This document shows, piece after piece, positions 8,479 through 16,751 of a DNA stretch of 64,000 nucleotides; the stretch's first letter is position 1, and the number at the start of each line of letters is the position of its first letter. Both the position numbers and the translations under genes were made by a program. The stretch comes from Orlajensenia stereocauli (GTDB lineage: Bacteria > Actinomycetota > Actinomycetes > Actinomycetales > Microbacteriaceae), in the NCBI RefSeq assembly GCF_039548895.1, contig NZ_JBCLVG010000002.1; one strand, given 5' to 3'. The notes beneath the pieces were generated by a model. That model did not search any database, had not been told where the DNA came from, and was given only the letters and a program-made list of their open reading frames with translations.

Positions 8479-9423
8479 TCAGTGCGAGGGGACGGATGCC
8501 GGCGCCGGGCCGGCGAAGACCCTCAGCCGCTTCTGCGTCAGCAGGATCCCGAGGAACACGAGGAGAGCCCCCACCGGCTCGTGCCAGGAGAAGGTCTCGC
8601 CGAGCAGGAGCACCCCGAGCAGGACACCGACGACCGGCGTGACGTAGGTGACTGTGGACGCGTTGGTCGGGCCCCACGCCCGCAGCACGTTGATGTTCCA
8701 GATGTAGACGACGCCGGTGCCGAGGGCGCCCAGGGCGATCAGGCTCAGGGTGATGGGCCAGTCGAGCGCGACGGGCCCGACGGCGACGATCGGGGTCAGC
8801 AGCAGCATGATGACTCCGCCGATGCCGATGTTGATGAACGCGAAGGTCGCCCCGGCGATAGGTCGCCCGCTCAGGAAGCGGCGGGTGTAGCCGAACGTGA
8901 AGCCGTAGCTGAGCGCCGAACCCAGGCAGGCGAACTGCCCCCAGAGATCGCCGGTGATCGCTGCGTAGCCCCACGGGCCGATGATGACGACGACCCCGAC
9001 GACTCCGATGATCACGCCCAGCACCTGGTCGCGCACGAGCTTCTCGACCCTGAACACGGCCGTCGCCATGATGGCGGTCGTGATGGGAGTGACAGCGTTG
9101 TAGATGGAGGCGAGGCTCGACGACACGTACTGCTCGGCCCAGGCGAAGAGCAGGTAGGGCACGATGCAGCCGCTGATCGCGATCACGACGAAGTGCAGCC
9201 AGACGGCCGGATCGCGCGGCAGTACAGGGCCGCCGTCGACACGGGGGCGGGCGATCAGAACGATGACGCCGAGCACGACACCGCCGAGCACCAGGCGCGA
9301 CCAGGCGATCTGTCCGAAGCCGACGCCCTCGAGAGCCACCTTCATGAAGAGGAAGCTCGCTCCCCAGATGATGCCCATGCCGAGGAACTGGAGCCAGATG
9401 CCGAGGGTGCCGCGCGTCTTCAC
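8479..9423 (-). CDS. EamA/DMT family exporter
   Basis: A 314-residue drug/metabolite transporter with ten hydrophobic helices in two EamA repeats. Family features include WGASFLFMKVALEG near residue 20 and the second-repeat GTGVVYIWN and VTYVTPVVGVLLG. Members export amino acids or metabolites; the substrate is unknown. Translation starts at GTG 9423, preceded by TAGTGT with a 7-nt gap, so the message is probably leaderless. Confidence 0.87.
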   Translation of the reverse strand: MKTRGTLGIWLQFLGMGIIWGASFLFMKVALEGVGFGQIAWSRLVLGGVVLGVIVLIARPRVDGGPVLPRDPAVWLHFVVIAISGCIVPYLLFAWAEQYVSSSLASIYNAVTPITTAIMATAVFRVEKLVRDQVLGVIIGVVGVVVIIGPWGYAAITGDLWGQFACLGSALSYGFTFGYTRRFLSGRPIAGATFAFINIGIGGVIMLLLTPIVAVGPVALDWPITLSLIALGALGTGVVYIWNINVLRAWGPTNASTVTYVTPVVGVLLGVLLLGETFSWHEPVGALLVFLGILLTQKRLRVFAGPAPASVPSH

Positions 9424-9430
9424 TCCCCCG

Positions 9431-9436
9431 ACACTA
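9431..9436 (-). promoter_or_regulatory. -10 box of leaderless DMT exporter promoter
   Basis: TAGTGT on the minus strand is placed 7 nt before GTG 9423. Confidence 0.45.
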
Positions 9437-9516
9437 CGGCCGACGGCGGATCCCGGACGACGTGCGGGAGCACGCTGTCCGGAATCCGCCGAAGGATGGC
9501 TGCCGGCATCCCCTTC

Positions 9517-11121
9517 CTAGTGCTCCGTCGCCTTCTCGGCTCCGACGCCGGTGAGCGAGCGCACCTCCATCTCGGCCTGCTTCTCGGGGGACTCGAGGTT
9601 CTTGTCGAGCACTGTGCCGAGCCAGCCGAGGAAGAACGCCAACGGGATCGAGACGATGCCCGGGTTCGACAGCGGGAAGATGTCGAAATCGGCGCCCTTG
9701 ATCATGGCCGTCTCGTTACCGGAGACCACCGGCGAGAAGATGATGAGCACGATCGCCGAGACGAGACCGCCGTACATGCTCCACACCGCCCCACGAGTGG
9801 TGAAGCGCTTCCAGAACAGCGAATACAGGATCGTCGGCAGGTTCGCGGATGCCGCGATGGCGAACGCCAGCGCCACCAGGAACGCCACGTTCTGGCCATT
9901 GGCCCCGATGCCGCCGATGATCGCGACGATGCCGATCACGACGACCGTGCGCCGCGCGACCTTCACCTCGGACCCGGGCTCGGCCTTGCCCTTCTTGATG
10001 ACGCTCGCGTAGATGTCATGGGCGAAGGACGCCGCCGCCGTGATCGTGAGACCGGCGACCACCGCGAGGATCGTCGCGAAGGCTATGGCCGAGATCAGTC
10101 CGAGCAGGATCGGTCCACCGAGCTCGAAGGCGAGCAGCGGAGCGGCCGAGTTCGCGCCTCCCGGAGCTGCTGCGATGACGTCGGCTCCGATCAGGGCCGC
10201 GGCACCGTAGCCGAGCACGAGGGTGAAGACGTAGAAGATGCCGATGAGCCAGATGGCCCACACGACGCTCTTACGCGCCTCCTTGGCCGTCGGCACCGTG
10301 TAGAAGCGCATCAGCACGTGCGGCAGGGCCGCCGTCCCGAGCACCAGCGCGAGACCGAGCGAGAGGAAGTCGAGCTTGGAGATGTCGCTCACGCCGTACT
10401 TGAGGCCGGGCTCCAGGATGGCGGGGGTTCCGGCTGTGGCGACGGCGTGCTCGAGCAGAGTCGACAGGTTGAAGCCGTGCAGCGCCAGCACCCAGACAGT
10501 CATCACGCCGGCACCGGCGATGAGCAGCACCGCCTTGATGATCTGCACCCAGGTCGTGCCCTTCATGCCGCCGATGAGCACGTAGAGGATCATGAGCGCG
10601 CCGACCACGGTGATGACGACGGCCTGGCCGACCCCGTCGCTGATGCCGAGCAGCAGCGAGACGAGTCCGCCGGCTCCCGCCATCTGGGCGAGGAGGTAGA
10701 AGAAGCACACCGCGAGGGTGGTGATGGCGGCCGCGATCCGCACAGGGCGCTGCTTGAGCCTGAACGACAGCACGTCCGCCATCGTGTAGCGACCGGTGTT
10801 GCGCAGCAACTCGGCAACGAGCAGCAGGGCGACCAGCCACGCCACGAGGAAGCCGATGGAGTAGAGGAAGCCGTCGTAGCCGGTGATGGCGATGGCGCCG
10901 ACGATGCCGAGGAAGGATGCGGCCGACAGGTAGTCACCGGCGATGGCCGATCCGTTCTGTCCGCCGGTGAACGAGCGTCCTGCCGCGTAGTAGTCGGCGG
11001 CCGTCTTGTTGTTGCGGCTCGCTCGGAACACGATGATGAGGGTGATCGCCACGAAGGCGCCGAAGATGGCGATGTTCAGCCACGGGTCGCCGGGCGATGC
11101 GCTGGTCTCGAGGTGCAGCAT
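9517..11121 (-). CDS. actP: Sodium:solute symporter, acetate/monocarboxylate (ActP/MctC) type
   Basis: A 534-residue SSS-family symporter with about 13 transmembrane helices. The ActP/MctC-like signatures are RSFTGGQNGSAIAGDYLSAASFLGI near residue 50 and LPHVLMRFYTVPTAKEARKSV in the middle. It most likely imports acetate, pyruvate or propionate with sodium. Its ATG shares one base with the stop of the upstream DUF485 gene, the usual pairing for this subfamily. A related symporter lies across the two-component pair at 14054-15526. Confidence 0.88.
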   Translation of the reverse strand: MLHLETSASPGDPWLNIAIFGAFVAITLIIVFRASRNNKTAADYYAAGRSFTGGQNGSAIAGDYLSAASFLGIVGAIAITGYDGFLYSIGFLVAWLVALLLVAELLRNTGRYTMADVLSFRLKQRPVRIAAAITTLAVCFFYLLAQMAGAGGLVSLLLGISDGVGQAVVITVVGALMILYVLIGGMKGTTWVQIIKAVLLIAGAGVMTVWVLALHGFNLSTLLEHAVATAGTPAILEPGLKYGVSDISKLDFLSLGLALVLGTAALPHVLMRFYTVPTAKEARKSVVWAIWLIGIFYVFTLVLGYGAAALIGADVIAAAPGGANSAAPLLAFELGGPILLGLISAIAFATILAVVAGLTITAAASFAHDIYASVIKKGKAEPGSEVKVARRTVVVIGIVAIIGGIGANGQNVAFLVALAFAIAASANLPTILYSLFWKRFTTRGAVWSMYGGLVSAIVLIIFSPVVSGNETAMIKGADFDIFPLSNPGIVSIPLAFFLGWLGTVLDKNLESPEKQAEMEVRSLTGVGAEKATEH

Positions 11122-11477
11122 CAGCGGGTCACCCCCGTCGCGGGCTCGAGCTCTGCTCGCAGTTCAGCCGAGAGCGGATCCAGGCGTCGGTTGGCGAAGC
11201 TGACGTACCACATGGTCACGGCGAAGGTCGTGACGATCTGTGAGAGACCGAGCAGAAGGCCGATGTTGATACTGCCGAAGACGGGCGTCGACATGAAGTC
11301 GTGCGCGTAGCCGGCGAGCAGCACGTAGGCCAGGTACCAGAGCAGGCACGCGACGGTAACGGGGAACACGAAGCGGCGGTGGCGGCTGCGCAGACGTTGG
11401 AACTCCGGTGACTGCTGAACGGCGCGGAAGTCGACGGTCGGTTCCGTCGTCTCCGCACTGGGGGCGTCGTTGCCCAT
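11121..11477 (-). CDS. DUF485 small membrane partner of the symporter
   Basis: A 118-residue protein with two transmembrane helices (FPVTVACLLWYLAYVLLAGYA and INIGLLLGLSQIVTTFAVTMWY) and the QQSPEFQRLRSRHRRFVFP motif of DUF485. These proteins are routinely encoded just upstream of ActP/MctC symporters. ATG 11477 has AAGGAG 6 nt upstream, which settles the start against longer readings. It overlaps the symporter gene by one base. Confidence 0.9.
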   Translation of the reverse strand: MGNDAPSAETTEPTVDFRAVQQSPEFQRLRSRHRRFVFPVTVACLLWYLAYVLLAGYAHDFMSTPVFGSINIGLLLGLSQIVTTFAVTMWYVSFANRRLDPLSAELRAELEPATGVTR

Positions 11478-11573
11478 GACGTTCTCCTTCGAGAGTGGGG
11501 AAGCGACGAAGCTGGCGCGCCGCGCCGCTGCGGTTCGTGCCCACTCTGCTGCCGGGTGACCCGGCTGAGGAGG

Positions 11574-11625
11574 GGCATCCGTTCGTCGTCGCTGAACGGA
11601 GTGCTTCGTGCGACGAGCGGATGCC
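11574..11625. repeat. 15-bp inverted repeat in the symporter / kinase divergent region
   Basis: GGCATCCGTTCGTCG (11574-11588) and CGACGAGCGGATGCC (11611-11625) are complementary at 14 of 15 positions, with a 22-nt spacer. It lies between the divergent DUF485-actP and lytS-lytT transcripts, 32 nt before the kinase -10 box. It could be an operator or a hairpin in the DUF485 leader. Confidence 0.55.
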
Positions 11626-11656
11626 GCCAGCCGGTGAACGACGGACGTGGAGCGGA

Positions 11657-11662
11657 TAGGGT
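11657..11662 (+). promoter_or_regulatory. -10 box for the LytS-type kinase
   Basis: TAGGGT lies 9 nt before ATG 11672, so the leader would be at most a few nucleotides. Confidence 0.4.
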
Positions 11663-11671
11663 CTTGAAGCA

Positions 11672-12874
11672 ATGCCGGAGTCAGTGTTGATGATCGGCGC
11701 CGCGGGAATCCTGCTCGGCGTCGCGATCTCCGCTGCCTTCGCGTTCGCCCGGCGGTTGGTGCGCGGATCGCGTGAGCTCGGCACCGACGCCGAGCGCGCC
11801 ACGTACACGACCCTGCACCTGGCGTCTCGCGCTGCCGGGCACCTTCGCGGCGGATTCGACGCCGGCGATGCCGTGAAGGCGGCGCGTCCTCTGCGTACCC
11901 TGCTCGGCTGCGAGGCCCTGGCCATCACGAACGGGCCGCTCGTCCTCGCGCTCGACGGAGGCGACGACACCGTGCGCGCCGAGGCCGAACGGCTGGCGGC
12001 GAGTGCGGCAGCGGCGACTCCGGGGCGGCGCGCCCAACTGCTGCGCGATTGCATCGGATCGGGACGGACGCATCTCGACGCCGTGGTCGCACCGGTGACC
12101 CGCGGCGGTGTCGTGACGGGGTCGGTCATCGCCTTCGCTCCACGCGCCCGAGCCGGCCTGGTGCGGGCGACGGGCGAGGTGGCCGACTGGGTGTCGGCCC
12201 AGCTCGAGCTCGGCGAGCTCGACGCCTCCCGCACGGCGCTGGCCGAACTGGAGCTGCGGGCGCTCCGAGCCCAGATCAGCCCGCACTTCATCTACAACGC
12301 GCTCAACGCCATCGCGTCGTTCATCAACACCGACCCGACCAAGGCCCGCGAGCTCGTGCTCGAGTTCGCCGACTTCACGCGCTACTCCTTCCGAAGACAG
12401 GGCGACTTCACAACGGTGGCCGAGGAACTGCGCAGCATCCACAGCTACCTGCAGCTCGAACGGGCACGCTTCGGCGAGCGCCTGGCCGTGACCCTGCAGA
12501 TCGCCCCCGAGGTGCTCTCGACCGTGATCCCGTTCCTCAGCGTGCAGCCCCTCGTGGAGAACGCCGTGCGCCACGGACTCGAGTCGCGCGAGACGGGCGG
12601 ACGCATCACCATCAGCGCCGACGACGCCGGCGGCTTCGCCGAGATCAGCGTCGAGGACGACGGCGTCGGCATCGATCCGGCCGTGGTCGCCGAGGTGCTC
12701 GCCGGCGGCGCCAGCGAGCACGTGGGCCTGCGCAATGTCGACGCGCGCCTGCGCCAGGTCTACGGCGACGAGTACGGCCTGGTCGTGGAGACCAACGTCG
12801 GCAGCGGGATGCTGGTGCGGATGCGGGTGCCGAAGTCCCAGCCGCATCACGAACTGGCGATGGGAGGGGTGTGA
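11672..12874 (+). CDS. LytS/YehU-type sensor histidine kinase
   Basis: A 400-residue kinase. One N-terminal transmembrane segment (residues 4-27) is followed by a GAF-like sensing region (about 45-180), then the His_kinase box LRAQISPHFIYNALNAIASF with the phospho-acceptor His near 208, and a HATPase domain with VENAVRHGL and DDGVGIDP. LytS-class kinases usually have a multi-helix sensor; this one has a single helix, so it probably senses a cytosolic ligand. The stop overlaps the response regulator start. Position between two symporter genes suggests control of monocarboxylate uptake. Confidence 0.9.
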   Translation: MPESVLMIGAAGILLGVAISAAFAFARRLVRGSRELGTDAERATYTTLHLASRAAGHLRGGFDAGDAVKAARPLRTLLGCEALAITNGPLVLALDGGDDTVRAEAERLAASAAAATPGRRAQLLRDCIGSGRTHLDAVVAPVTRGGVVTGSVIAFAPRARAGLVRATGEVADWVSAQLELGELDASRTALAELELRALRAQISPHFIYNALNAIASFINTDPTKARELVLEFADFTRYSFRRQGDFTTVAEELRSIHSYLQLERARFGERLAVTLQIAPEVLSTVIPFLSVQPLVENAVRHGLESRETGGRITISADDAGGFAEISVEDDGVGIDPAVVAEVLAGGASEHVGLRNVDARLRQVYGDEYGLVVETNVGSGMLVRMRVPKSQPHHELAMGGV

Positions 12875-13629
12875 TGACCGGACGCCACATGAGCGTGCTC
12901 ATCGCCGACGACGAGAGGCCGGCCCTCGACGAGCTGGCGTTCCTGTTGCGCCGGGACGCCCGCATCGGGTCGATCCACCTGGCATCGTCGGGAGCCGAGG
13001 CCCTGCGCCTGCTCTCCACCGAGCGCATCGACGCCGCCTTCCTCGACATCCACATGCCCGGGCTGTCGGGCTTCGACCTCGCGAGGGCGCTCGCCCGCTT
13101 CGAGCACACGCCGGCGCTCGTCTTCGTGACGGCCGACGAGGAGGGGGCCGTGGAGGCGTTCGACCTCGCCGCCGTCGATTACCTCCTGAAGCCGCTGCGC
13201 CCCGAGCGCCTGGAGCGGTCGGTCACCAGGGTGCTGGAGGCACTGCGGGCTGCATCCGTCTCGGGGCAACAGCCACCCCACACCGAGGACGCGATGATCT
13301 CGGTGAGCCTCGGCGGCACGACCCGCATCGTGCGGCGCGACGACATCCGCTACGTGCAGGCGCAGGGCGACTACGCCAGGCTGCACACGGCCGAGGCGAG
13401 CTACCTCGTGCGCATCCCGATGGCGGACCTCGAACGCCAGTGGGCGGATGCCGGTTTCGTGCGCATCCACCGCTCCTACCTGGTGGCACTCACCCACGTC
13501 ACGCGCATCCGCCTCGGGGCAGTGCCGCCCACCGTCACCGTCGACGGCGCCGAACTGCCGGTGAGCCGGCGCCTGCTGCCGACCCTGCGCGAGACCCTCG
13601 AGGCTCGCCGCATCCGCCCCACTGCATGA
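12874..13629 (+). CDS. LytTR-family response regulator
   Basis: A 251-residue regulator: receiver domain at residues 6-120 with the DDE acidic pocket, acceptor Asp in AAFLDIHMPGLSG, and K of YLLKPLRPE. A LytTR DNA-binding domain follows (about 150-245), containing RYVQAQGDYARLH and FVRIHRSYLV. It is the cognate partner of the overlapping LytS kinase. ATG 12874 overlaps the kinase stop by one base. LytTR proteins bind spaced direct repeats; I could not identify a convincing pair upstream of either symporter. Confidence 0.92.
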   Translation: MTGRHMSVLIADDERPALDELAFLLRRDARIGSIHLASSGAEALRLLSTERIDAAFLDIHMPGLSGFDLARALARFEHTPALVFVTADEEGAVEAFDLAAVDYLLKPLRPERLERSVTRVLEALRAASVSGQQPPHTEDAMISVSLGGTTRIVRRDDIRYVQAQGDYARLHTAEASYLVRIPMADLERQWADAGFVRIHRSYLVALTHVTRIRLGAVPPTVTVDGAELPVSRRLLPTLRETLEARRIRPTA

Positions 13630-14057
13630 CAGGCTCCGAGCGATCGACGGGGCCGGCGCCTCTGCCGGCCGCGCTTCCACGGGTGCGGGTGACGGCACCG
13701 CAGACCTCGGCGTCGCGCAGCAGCCTCGGCGCCCTCGGTACGGCGACGGGCACGGGGTCGACCCCGGCGGTCCGACCGCAGCCGTCGGAGGCGGACAGGC
13801 TGTTCGTGCGCTCGCTCATCCGCTCCCAACTGCGCCTCGCCGTGGTCTGCGCGCTGGGCTTCATCGTGTCCCTCGCCGCGATCATCGTCGTCTCGGCGTC
13901 ACCGCTGCTCGCTGATGCGGCCTGGGCGGGCGTTCCCCTGCCGTGGATCGTTCTGGGGTTCGGCGCCTATCCCGTGGTCCTCGTCATCGCCGTGCTCTAC
14001 AGGCGGGCATCGCGCCGCAACGAGAGCGGCTACAGGTCGCTGGCCGAGGACTCGTGA
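13626..14057 (+). CDS. Small two-helix membrane protein, symporter partner
   Basis: A 143-residue protein with a Ser/Thr/Pro-rich N-terminal tail of about 55 residues, then two transmembrane helices (LRLAVVCALGFIVSLAAIIV and WIVLGFGAYPVVLVIAVLY). It occupies the position that DUF485 proteins hold before ActP/MctC symporters and is probably functionally equivalent, though the sequence differs from the 11121 gene. It overlaps the regulator stop by 4 bp and the symporter GTG by 4 bp, so the four genes are tightly coupled. Confidence 0.8.
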   Translation: MTGSERSTGPAPLPAALPRVRVTAPQTSASRSSLGALGTATGTGSTPAVRPQPSEADRLFVRSLIRSQLRLAVVCALGFIVSLAAIIVVSASPLLADAAWAGVPLPWIVLGFGAYPVVLVIAVLYRRASRRNESGYRSLAEDS

Positions 14058-15526
14058 ACGCCGCCCTCGGTTACGTCTCCATCGCCCTCGTGGCGCTGGC
14101 AACGGCGCTCATCGGCTTCTACGGGCTCCGGGTCTCGCGCACGACGAGCGACTTCTACGTGGCCTCCCGCACTGTGCGCCCCTGGTGGAACGCCTCGGCC
14201 ATCGGCGGCGAGTACCTGTCTGCTGCCAGCTTCCTGGGCATCGCCGGGCTCATCCTGCTGTCGGGCTCGGGCGGGTTGCTGTTCCCCATCGGCTACACAG
14301 CCGGCTACCTCATGCTGCTCCTGTTCGTGGCGGCGCCCCTCCGGCGTTCCGGCGCGTACACGATTCCGGACTTCGTGGAGGCGAGGCTCGAGTCGCGCTC
14401 GGCCCGGCGCCTCACCAGCGTGATCGTCATCGTGGTCGGCTGGTTCTACATCGTGCCGCAGCTGCAGGGGGCGGCGCTCACCGTGAACATCACGACGGGC
14501 CTGCCGCCGTGGGTGGGGTCGGTGGCCGTGGCCATCATCGTCGGCATCGTCGTCGCGGCCGGCGGCATGCGCTCGATCACCTTCGTGCAGGCGTTCCAGT
14601 TCTGGCTCAAGCTCGTCGCCATCGCCGTTCCGGTGGCCTTCGTCCTGCTCGCCGTGACCGACGGAACACCGACCTCCCTCGATGCCGGCGTCGCCTTCCC
14701 GGCATCCGTCGGCCCGGAATCGCTCGATGTCTACCGCACCGTCTCCCTGCTCGTGGCATTGCTGCTCGGCACGATGGGCCTCCCCCACGTTCTCGTGCGC
14801 TTCTACACGAACCCCGACGGCGACGCCGCGCGCACGACGACGCTCATCGTGCTCGGGCTGCTCTCGCTGTTCTATCTCTTCCCGGTGATCATCGGCCTGC
14901 TGGGCCGCGCCTTCGCCCCAGACATCGCCGACTCCGGAACCGCGGATGCGCTCGTGCTGCTGCTGCCCGGCCGGATGCTGCCCGGCCTGGTCGGCGATGC
15001 CGTCACGGCGCTCGTCATCGCCGGTGCCTTCGGTGCATTCCTGTCGACCACCTCGGGGCTCGTGGTCTCGCTGGCCGGCGTGATCAGCCAGGAGCTGTTG
15101 GGCGGCAGCGTGCGCGGTTTCAGGATCGCCGCGGTCGCCTGCTCGCTGGTGCCGCTCGCTGTCGCGCTCGTGACAGCGTCGTCGGGACTGGCCGGGAGCG
15201 TGGGTCTGGTGTTCGCCTTCACGGCGTCGACGCTCTGCCCGGTGCTGCTTCTCGGCATCTGGTGGCGTGGGCTCACGGCGCGCGGCGCTATAGCCGGCAT
15301 GACGACGGGGGCGCTGTTGTGCGGGGCGGCGATCCTCGCGGGGCCGGCGATCGGGCAGGCCGTGCCCGCGCTCCGCACGGTGCTCGAGCTGCCGGCGGCC
15401 TGGACCGTGCCCCTGGCCGTCGGGGTGACGGTGCTCGTGTCTGTGCTCGATCGGCGCCGTGTTCCGCGCGGGGTCGACCACCTGCTGGCACGGCTGCATG
15501 TGCCGGAGCGGCCGGCGGTGCGCTGA
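14054..15526 (+). CDS. Second sodium:solute symporter (MctC/ActP-like)
   Basis: A 490-residue SSS-family protein with about 13 helices. SAIGGEYLSAASFLGIAGL near residue 48 and LPHVLVRFYTNPDGDAART near 240 align with the same segments of the 9517 symporter, so the two are paralogues or distant homologues. The GTG start overlaps the previous stop (GTGA). It is shorter than the first copy by about 44 residues. Predicted to import a monocarboxylate under the LytS/LytTR pair. Confidence 0.85.
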   Translation: MNAALGYVSIALVALATALIGFYGLRVSRTTSDFYVASRTVRPWWNASAIGGEYLSAASFLGIAGLILLSGSGGLLFPIGYTAGYLMLLLFVAAPLRRSGAYTIPDFVEARLESRSARRLTSVIVIVVGWFYIVPQLQGAALTVNITTGLPPWVGSVAVAIIVGIVVAAGGMRSITFVQAFQFWLKLVAIAVPVAFVLLAVTDGTPTSLDAGVAFPASVGPESLDVYRTVSLLVALLLGTMGLPHVLVRFYTNPDGDAARTTTLIVLGLLSLFYLFPVIIGLLGRAFAPDIADSGTADALVLLLPGRMLPGLVGDAVTALVIAGAFGAFLSTTSGLVVSLAGVISQELLGGSVRGFRIAAVACSLVPLAVALVTASSGLAGSVGLVFAFTASTLCPVLLLGIWWRGLTARGAIAGMTTGALLCGAAILAGPAIGQAVPALRTVLELPAAWTVPLAVGVTVLVSVLDRRRVPRGVDHLLARLHVPERPAVR

Positions 15527-15722
15527 GCCTCTCGCTCGCTGAGGCCCGGACGCAGTCCGCGGTCCTCCACCGCTCGCTGAGGCCCGGACGTCGAAGCGCC
15601 ATCGAGTGCGCTTCGGGCGGTCGCTTCGCTCGGCCCTCAGCGAACGGGAAGGACAGAGGCCCCGAGCGCAGGCTCAGCGAGTGGGAAGGAGAGGGTCTGC
15701 GACCGGAAGTCTCAGCGAGCTG
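15527..15722. repeat. REP-A intergenic repeat, copy 1 (convergent)
   Basis: CGCTCGCTGAGGCCCGGACG occurs twice, at 15533-15552 and 15571-15590. A palindromic GAAGCGC...GCGCTTC stretch follows, then CTCAGCGA in the opposite orientation near 15636, 15682 and 15711. The array fills the gap between two convergent genes. The GNAT stop (CGC TGA on the minus strand) lies inside its last unit. It could act as a bidirectional terminator. Confidence 0.7.
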
Positions 15723-16356
15723 CGAGCGTCACCGGGTGGTCGCTCAGCGCACCGAGGCGGGCGAGGAGACCGGCGCGTACCGCCGGCCACTCGTCGATGA
15801 TCACCGAGTAGACCGCCGTGTCCCGCCAGCTGCCGTCGGCCCGGGGCCGCTCTCGGCGCATGATGCCCTCGAACTGCGCGCCGAGCTTGAGGATGGCCGC
15901 GCGCGAGCGGTCGTTGAGCGCGTCGGCCTGGATCTTCACCCGGCCGAAGCCGCTGTCGAACGCGCGTCCGAGCAGCAGCAGCTTCGCCTCGGGGTTCACA
16001 GCCGTTCCCCACACCCGCGGGTCGTAGGCCGTCCAGCCGATGTGCGTCGACTCGAGGGGCAGGTCGAAGTCGGCCAGGGTGCTCGATCCGACGAGCAGTC
16101 CGTCGTGCGCACCGCCGACCAGACGGATGCCGTAGGGCTGGGCGAGCTCGGTGTCGAAGCGGTAGCCGTGCTCGGCCCACGCCAGGAATCCGTCGCGGTC
16201 CGCCCTGAAGCCCGCCGGCCCGCCGCCGAAGCCCCCGGCGAACACCTCGGGGTGGGCGAGAGCCTCGTAGAGCTCGGGCAGGTGCGCGCGCGTGAGCGGC
16301 TCGAGCCTGATGAATCGGCCGGCGATCGGCTCGAACGGAGGAAGCTCTGCGGTCAT
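15712..16356 (-). CDS. GNAT acetyltransferase (RimJ/RimL-like)
   Basis: A 214-residue acetyltransferase of the Acetyltransf_3 type. RFIRLEPLTRAHLPELYEALAHPEVF near the N-terminus, NPEAKLLLLGRAF and a divergent acetyl-CoA region (NDRSRAAILKLGAQFEGIMRRE) are typical of RimJ/RimL-like enzymes. I chose ATG 16356 (MTAELPPFEP). The reading stays open upstream but loses homology. The last four codons and stop coincide with the REP-A repeat. Confidence 0.82.
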   Translation of the reverse strand: MTAELPPFEPIAGRFIRLEPLTRAHLPELYEALAHPEVFAGGFGGGPAGFRADRDGFLAWAEHGYRFDTELAQPYGIRLVGGAHDGLLVGSSTLADFDLPLESTHIGWTAYDPRVWGTAVNPEAKLLLLGRAFDSGFGRVKIQADALNDRSRAAILKLGAQFEGIMRRERPRADGSWRDTAVYSVIIDEWPAVRAGLLARLGALSDHPVTLAAR

Positions 16357-16473
16357 CCATCGATTCTGGCAGTCACCGGTGACGCGCGCCCGACCGTGCG
16401 CCCCGGCCTGTCGCCGGCGGCATCCGACGGCTAGCGTGAATGGAGAATCTCTCGACGATGAATGGAGACGGCG

Positions 16474-16686
16474 ATGTCCGGACTGGATGACGTGACCAAG
16501 AAGGCCCAGGAGTTCCTGAACAGCGACCAGGTGAAGGGAGCCCTGAAGAGCGAGCAGGCTGAAGACATCAGCGACAAGCTGCTCGCCGGGGTGGCGGATG
16601 CCGCCAACAAGGTCACCGGAGGCAAGTTCGAGTCGCAGATAGACGGCGCGAAGGAGTCGGCCGACAAGGCGGTCGGCACCGACTGA
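16474..16686 (+). CDS. Small antitoxin-like protein (MT0933/Rv0909 family)
   Basis: A 70-residue, lysine- and acid-rich helical protein with the family-typical GLDDVTKKAQEFLNS opening and DKLLAGVADAANKVTGGKFESQID core. The family includes the antitoxin of an actinobacterial type II pair, but no toxin gene is adjacent: the next gene is a TetR regulator. ATG 16474 has GGAG 7 nt upstream and is preferred over the ATG at 16462. A stress or orphan role is possible. Confidence 0.7.
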   Translation: MSGLDDVTKKAQEFLNSDQVKGALKSEQAEDISDKLLAGVADAANKVTGGKFESQIDGAKESADKAVGTD

Positions 16687-16710
16687 CCGCACTACTCACA
16701 GCTGGTTCCC

Positions 16711-16740
16711 AATAACTTGCACAGCGCTGTGCAAGTTATT
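16711..16740. promoter_or_regulatory. Perfect 30-bp palindromic operator of the TetR-YhgE operon
   Basis: AATAACTTGCACAGC is followed directly by its exact reverse complement, a 30-bp palindrome with no spacer or mismatch. It abuts the -10 box TACACT (16740-16745) and would cover the spacer and -35 region. This is the classic layout of a TetR autorepression site. It could also form a hairpin after the small gene ending at 16686. Confidence 0.85.
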
Positions 16741-16745
16741 ACACT
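16740..16745 (+). promoter_or_regulatory. -10 box of leaderless tetR promoter
   Basis: TACACT is placed 6 nt before ATG 16752 and shares its first base with the palindrome. Confidence 0.5.
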
Positions 16746-16751
16746 CGATGC

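Noticed and set aside
8395..11310. A 971-residue open frame on the plus strand
   Set aside because: It is antisense to the DMT exporter and symporter, is rich in Arg/Asp/His/Gly without any domain, and arises from high-GC codon bias on the true strand.
15527..15722. Repeated CGCTCGCTGAGG units as a CRISPR array
   Set aside because: Only two exact direct copies with an 18-bp spacer, inverted copies present, and no cas genes.
16474..16686. A toxin-antitoxin pair with the downstream gene
   Set aside because: The following gene is a clear TetR regulator with its own operator, and no toxin-like small gene is adjacent.
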